Source: Candidatus Methanophagales archaeon (GTDB taxonomy: Archaea; Halobacteriota; Syntropharchaeia; Alkanophagales; Methanospirareceae). From it: a stretch of 64,000 nucleotides of DNA. A program made the position numbers and the translations under genes. Shown piece by piece: positions 59,962 through 64,000 of the stretch; the stretch's first letter is position 1, and every line of letters starts with the position of its first letter. The stretch covers positions 20,284 to 84,283 of the forward strand of contig JANPRD010000005.1 of assembly GCA_024699715.1 (NCBI GenBank), in the 5' to 3' direction. The notes below the pieces were generated by a model that saw only the letters and a list, made by a program, of their open reading frames with translations, made no database searches and was not told where the DNA came from.

Positions 59962-60594
59962 TCAGGGGAATCTATGCCCGTAGTGTCCGCCTATTCCGTG
60001 TCCATAGGGCATTGTAGGCATCATTGCAGGAAGTAGTATCACGAACCATACAACTAGAGGTATGATTATTGCGAGAATGACGGCTGCTACTGCTCTTCCT
60101 GTGGATATTTCATGCAGTTGTCTTATGCCGATGATTTCGACGATGAGTGCCCAGATTGAAGCGAGAAAGTTTATGAATGGAATCCAGCCGAGCAGTAGAG
60201 AGGGCGTCGCTCCATACATCAACGCCTTGAATGTCTGCGTCAAGCCTTTCCTGCCACCCACGAGATATACCCAGATATGCAGCCAGAGACCGCCTATGAG
60301 CACACCTATCGCCCCTGCGATAAGCACATATATGAAAACTGCGATGAATGCGACTGCCGCACCCGCCCCTGCGAAAGCGAGTAGAGCGGGCATGAACCCC
60401 GGTAGCATTCTTCCGAAGAATCCTGCGAGGAGTGAGAAGGCGACCGCTGCAATCACAGCAGAGAGCAGAGCAGGAATTAGCAGCAAAATGATGTAATACT
60501 TGAAGGCGTCGCCGAGCGTGTCCTCCTTTGAGGCGTCAAAAGTCTCCGAAGGACTGAAAAGAAAGCCTTTTATCTTCTCTACGATACCTGTCAT
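59962..60594 (-). CDS. Yip1-like integral membrane protein
   Basis: Protein of 210 residues with an N-terminal KIKGFLFSPSETFDASKEDT followed by five or six membrane helices (YIILLLIPALLSAVIAAVAF, FIAVFIYVLIAGAIGVLIGG, VAAVILAIIIPLVVWFVILL). The SPSETF / GLTQTFKALMYGATPSLLLG pattern is that of the Yip1/YIPF domain common in archaea and bacteria. Ends in a His/Gly-rich MPYGHGIGGHYGHRFP tail that may bind metal. Function unknown. Its start is about 60 bases from the divergent epimerase gene. Confidence 0.82.
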   Translation of the reverse strand: MTGIVEKIKGFLFSPSETFDASKEDTLGDAFKYYIILLLIPALLSAVIAAVAFSLLAGFFGRMLPGFMPALLAFAGAGAAVAFIAVFIYVLIAGAIGVLIGGLWLHIWVYLVGGRKGLTQTFKALMYGATPSLLLGWIPFINFLASIWALIVEIIGIRQLHEISTGRAVAAVILAIIIPLVVWFVILLPAMMPTMPYGHGIGGHYGHRFP

Positions 60595-60658
60595 TTCTCA
60601 CCCTCCGAAATTTGAGAAAGTCCTCGCATTTATAAATCTTTCCCCCGAAATAGCAGAG

Positions 60659-61525
60659 ATGAGCGTTCTCATAGGCGCACCCGTCTGGCTCGGAAACCGC
60701 CCTTTCAAGCAGACGCTTTCAGCGCTTCAAAAGGCAGGCTTCGATTACTTGGAGTTCTCGCTTGACTTCCCGCTGCCAGAATGCATGCGTTCAGACGAGA
60801 AAGAGGAATTGAAGCGAATGCTTGAAGATTTCGGATTGAAAATCGCATTTCACTCGCCTTTAGATGTGCAAACAGTGCATCCTCGCAGGGAAATATTTGA
60901 GGCAAGCATGAAAGTATTAAGGAAGTGCTTTGAATTCTCCTCATATTTCTCCCCTTTATACTACAATCTGCATTTACATCCGAGAATATCGACGCTGAAA
61001 TTGGATGAAGTTAGGGAGCAAGTGCGTGCAATATGCCTGAAATATTGCGAGGAATTGGCTGAACTCGGCTCTGAATATGGCTTGAGGCTTACTGTTGAGA
61101 ACGATTTCATGCCTTTTGAGTGGTCGGGTTTGATTCACGATGCGATTTCAAAGGGAATGCACTTCACGCTTGATGTCGGGCATGCAATCCTCGCAGAAGC
61201 GCATTTTCGTGAGCGTCGTCGCAGGCAGCAGAAGCATTTGTCGTCAAAAGAGGTCGTTGAAATTTTGAGGCGTTGGGTTGAGCGTTGCGGTGCGAGAATG
61301 CTTGTTGTGCATCTGCACGACTGCGTTTTGAGCGGTTGCGAGAAGACAGACCACATTTCGCTTGGGCGAGGTGAATTGAACATTGAGGAAATTTTCGGTC
61401 TTCTGCGAAGAGTGAATTTCAATTTCCTGCTCGTCGAGACCTTCTGGCGAAACAGGCAGAAGGAAGAAATGAATTTTGAAGAGATGCGTCGCAATGTTGA
61501 GATTTGCAGGAGATTTCTGCCTTAA
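60659..61525 (+). CDS. Sugar phosphate isomerase/epimerase family, second copy
   Basis: TIM-barrel metalloenzyme of 288 residues, paralogous to the one at 20878. Metal-site blocks: IAFHSPLDVQTVHPRRE, YYNLHLHP, RLTVENDFMPFEW, FTLDVGHAILAEAHF, VVHLHDCVLSGC, LLVETFW. The start is the ATG at 60659 (SVLIGAPVWLGNRPF); an in-frame extension back to 60500 crosses the divergent gene's promoter. A cysteine-rich patch (ERCGARM, HDCVLSGCEK) could be a metal or Fe-S site. Substrate unknown. Confidence 0.8.
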   Translation: MSVLIGAPVWLGNRPFKQTLSALQKAGFDYLEFSLDFPLPECMRSDEKEELKRMLEDFGLKIAFHSPLDVQTVHPRREIFEASMKVLRKCFEFSSYFSPLYYNLHLHPRISTLKLDEVREQVRAICLKYCEELAELGSEYGLRLTVENDFMPFEWSGLIHDAISKGMHFTLDVGHAILAEAHFRERRRRQQKHLSSKEVVEILRRWVERCGARMLVVHLHDCVLSGCEKTDHISLGRGELNIEEIFGLLRRVNFNFLLVETFWRNRQKEEMNFEEMRRNVEICRRFLP

Positions 61526-61591
61526 CAGCAGTCGGAGAATTTCTCATTTCAGGTCTGCCCGCTGAAATTCGCTGAAATTAAAAAGTAATAA

Positions 61592-62197
61592 ATGAAAGAG
61601 CAGGAAATGAGAGGGGAGATGGTGTTATTGGAAGCGCCGAAGGAAGAGCGTCTGAAGGGAGGCATTCCAGTGGAGCGGGCAATCTTGAATCGGAGGTCAC
61701 GCAGGCGATTTTCCTCGCAGAAAATCGGATTTGAGCAGTTTTCGCATGTCGTCTGGGCGGCATCTACGATTCCTTCTGCGGGGGCATTATACCCTTTAGA
61801 GTTTTATGTTGTCGTCGGCGAGAATGCGGTTGAAGGCATTGAAGCGGGAATTTACCATCTCGTCGGCAAAGAATTGGCGTTGCACAAGCGAGGAGACTTC
61901 AGAAAGGATTTAGCGGAGGCATCACTTCGCCAAATGTTCATCGCAGATGCTCCATTCTCGCTCGTTATTTCGGCTGAATATGAGCGAACTACACGAAGAT
62001 ACGGCGAAAGAGGCATCAGATATGTTCACATTGAGGCGGGACACGCCGGTCAGAATATCTACTTGGAGTGCGAATCGCTCGGTCTTGCGACGGTCGCAAT
62101 CGGTGCTTTTCACGACGATGCGGTCTCACGCTGCCTCTCCCTGCCGAAGGAGCATCGCCCCCTCTACATATTCCCCGTCGGCTTCGGAAAAGAATAA
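61592..62197 (+). CDS. SagB-type nitroreductase-fold oxidoreductase
   Basis: Flavin enzyme of 201 residues of the nitroreductase superfamily: VERAILNRRSRRRFSSQKIG is the FMN-binding opening, then STIPSAGALYPLEFYVVVGE (SagB/ThcOx signature), APFSLVISAEY, HIEAGHAGQNIYLECESLGL and FPVGFGKE. SagB proteins dehydrogenate azoline rings in peptides; archaeal members also include general flavin reductases, and no partner peptide or cyclodehydratase lies nearby. The ATG at 61607 is an alternative start. The gene precedes secD by 54 bases in the same direction. Confidence 0.88.
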   Translation: MKEQEMRGEMVLLEAPKEERLKGGIPVERAILNRRSRRRFSSQKIGFEQFSHVVWAASTIPSAGALYPLEFYVVVGENAVEGIEAGIYHLVGKELALHKRGDFRKDLAEASLRQMFIADAPFSLVISAEYERTTRRYGERGIRYVHIEAGHAGQNIYLECESLGLATVAIGAFHDDAVSRCLSLPKEHRPLYIFPVGFGKE

Positions 62198-62250
62198 AGT
62201 AAGGTAGCGTGAAAGAGCGTTGAACGGAGGGCGTTGAAGGGAGGAGTCAG

Positions 62251-63890
62251 ATGGCAGCAAGAAAGGGTGGCAGAGGAGGCGGAGGTAGTAGCAGTAGTGG
62301 CAGTGGCAGCAGCGGTAACAGCGGTGGCAGAACGCAGAGAAGAGCATCAGAGCGTCGCAGAGAGGAAGGCATTTCAGCACTACTAAAGGACTGGCGCATT
62401 CTTCTCTTCCTCGCATGCGTCTTTGCAGCGTTGCTTGCGATTTATGTGCCTTCTCCGCTCGGCTCAGGCTTCAAAAACGGTTTGAGCGGTAATTTGAAGT
62501 ATGGGCTTGACCTCGTCGGAGGTTCTTCGCTGCAGGTGAAGTTGCAGGGCGTCCTCGTGAAAATAGATGCTGAGATGAACGAGAGCGAGTTGCAGGAATT
62601 CTTGCGAAACAGAACGGAAGCAGAGGTCGTTCCTGTGAATTATTCAGGCGAGAGTGGTGTGTTTGAAATTCGCAAAAACATCACGAAAGAGCAATTAGAG
62701 AGCATTCTGAGTGAGATAAATGCGAGTATTGGCTATGATAGGCATGGAAATCTGTTTTTTAAGGAGGGATTGACGCCACAAACGGTAGAAGAGACGAGGA
62801 AAATCATAGAAACGAAGTTGAACATGCTCGGTTTGAAAAGCATTGCTGTGAGAACAGTCGGAAGCAATCTGCTTGTCGTTGACCTTGCAGGTGTTCCGCT
62901 TTCGGAGGCGAAGCGGGTAGTCGGTAAGCCTGGGAAGTTTGAAATACGCATCCAAACGGAAGGAGAAGGGGGCGAAATTGAAGAGGGGCAACGCCTCGCT
63001 GAAATACGAAACATCACGGAGCATGTCCTCTACGGCGAGGAGATAAGCAGGGTTGCGCCTGCGCCGAGCGGTGAGAGGAAAGGCAATACTGTGGTCTACG
63101 GTGCGACATTCTGGCTCACAGAGGAGGGAGCGGAGAAGTTGCGTGAAGCAGCGATGAAATACGGAGCGGTTGACGAACCAGAGAAGCACGAATTGGTGAT
63201 GCTTCTTGACGAGAATGTCATTTACAGCGCTCCTTTAGCGCAACAGAAGCGGCGAAAGAGCTGAAAGAGCGCCCGATTTACAGGTGGATTGCGGAGACTG
63301 GCAGTGGCGATGAAGGCTTAATGCGAGCGAAAGAGCTGATTATTCACATGAGAGCGGGTGTTTTGCCCGTTCCTGTTGAGATAATTGCGTCTGGAGAAGT
63401 GCCTGCATACTTGGGAGCGAAGTTCAAAGAGGGCTCTGCGGTGGCGATGCTACTCGCTTTGCTCCTCGTTAGCATAATTATTACGGTGAGATACCGAGAG
63501 AAGAAGATAGTTTTGCCGATTTTCTTCACACTCGTTGCGGAAGTGCTTGCAATTTTGGGATTTGCAGCGGTTGTGGGATGGCAACTTGACCTTCCGAGCA
63601 TAGCAGGCATCATCGCTGTGATTGGAACTGGCGTAGACCAGCTCGTAATGATTACAGATGAGGTGATTTCAGGCGGAAAAACCGCATCCCGCATTTACAG
63701 AAGGCGTGTATCCTTCGCTTACAACATCATTTTCGCCTCCGCAGCAACGACAATCGTTGCGATGCTCGCACTCGCATCCATGGCTCTCGGAACGCTTCGT
63801 GGCTTCGCAATCGTCACAATCGTCGGTCTTCTCATCGGTATTTTCGTCACGAGACCCGCTTATGCGAGGATACTTGAGCATATTCTATAA
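62251..63890 (+). CDS. secD: Protein translocase subunit SecD, one frameshift
   Basis: Membrane protein of the Sec export complex. An N-terminal Gly/Ser/Arg-rich cytoplasmic tail is followed by membrane span RILLFLACVFAALLAIYV and the SecD motif KYGLDLVGGSSLQVKL. A large extracytoplasmic domain (LTPQTVEETRKIIETKLNML, VVDLAGVPLSEAKRVVG) leads to VMLLDENVIYSAPL. The frame shifts at about 63237; the continuation is SATEAAKELKERPIYRW and LPVPVEIIASGEVPAYLGAK, then five membrane helices. About 546 residues joined. SecD is essential, so a sequencing indel is likely. secF is not adjacent here. Confidence 0.93.
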
Positions 63891-64000
63891 TGTGAGTAAC
63901 GAAGGTGTGAGAGCAAACGAACTTGTTTGCCCCGTATGCCTCTTCTATCTTCTGCCACACGCAATTCCCTCTTTCCCGCTCTACAACTCCTGCTCACTGC
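63891..64000. other. Downstream edge of the window
   Basis: The last 110 bases after secD hold no recognisable gene; a pyrimidine-rich stretch at 63950-63980 resembles the leaders of other genes in this genome. Confidence 0.4.

Noticed and set aside
1..64000. CRISPR arrays
   Set aside because: No regularly spaced 25-37-base repeats were seen; the only tandem repeat has a nine-base period and no spacers.

Overview
The window looks like the chromosome of a euryarchaeon of methanogen or anaerobic-methanotroph type. The tungsten/molybdenum formylmethanofuran dehydrogenase genes (fwdD-B-A-C), archaeal aIF1A, TrmY, archaeal A-type ATPase subunits H/E/F, Lhr helicase, archaeal SecD, TATA-type promoters and a PGF-CTERM-like surface-anchor tail all point there. 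The very large CARDB/PQQ/dockerin exoprotein set would fit ANME-1 or a related syntrophic lineage, but no gene here (such as mcr) settles the taxonomy.

Layout. 0-9.6 kb is core metabolism and information processing: aIF1A and an Era-like GTPase with its DUF2073 partner; a HisA-like protein, a COG2112 kinase, Lhr, a Trm112-like protein, CTP synthase, and TrmY next to a broken accessory gene. 9.8-12.6 kb is a single-chain type IIG-like restriction-modification gene beside the 3' half of a tRNA-Glu. 12.8-17.2 kb is the fwd operon. 17.2-19.9 kb is a degraded accessory patch: hairpin-rich DNA, a mosaic of three unrelated gene fragments, and a frameshifted antiphage apeA (HEPN) gene lying between two attC-like palindromes, which suggests integron cassettes in an archaeon. 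20-27 kb returns to housekeeping: RlmH, an epimerase, MobB (which supplies the Fwd pterin cofactor), ahaHEF, a BtuC/BtuF-type importer and a radical SAM protein.

27-54.4 kb is one long block of secreted or surface proteins, all on the minus strand. It holds a giant gene of about 13 kb (16 CARDB, three DUF2341, a beta-helix, an alpha/alpha-toroid terpene-cyclase-like region and a PQQ propeller), a DUF4430 protein, three paralogous filament/S-layer-like proteins, a PGF-CTERM-like protein, a CARDB/PQQ/F5-8C protein, a cohesin-like protein, and a PQQ/CARDB/beta-helix protein ending in a dockerin. Two of these transcription units share an upstream DNA element. 54.4-64 kb is again ordinary: a DUF457-like membrane protein, a ChlI-ChlD-type chelatase, an M20 peptidase, a Yip1-like protein, a second epimerase, a SagB-type nitroreductase and SecD.

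A caution for every reader: many genes carry single-base frameshifts, including genes that should be essential (fwdA, secD). Most are probably sequencing or assembly indels, so those genes are annotated here as one locus spanning both frames. In the accessory patch (17.2-19.9 kb) real decay is also likely.
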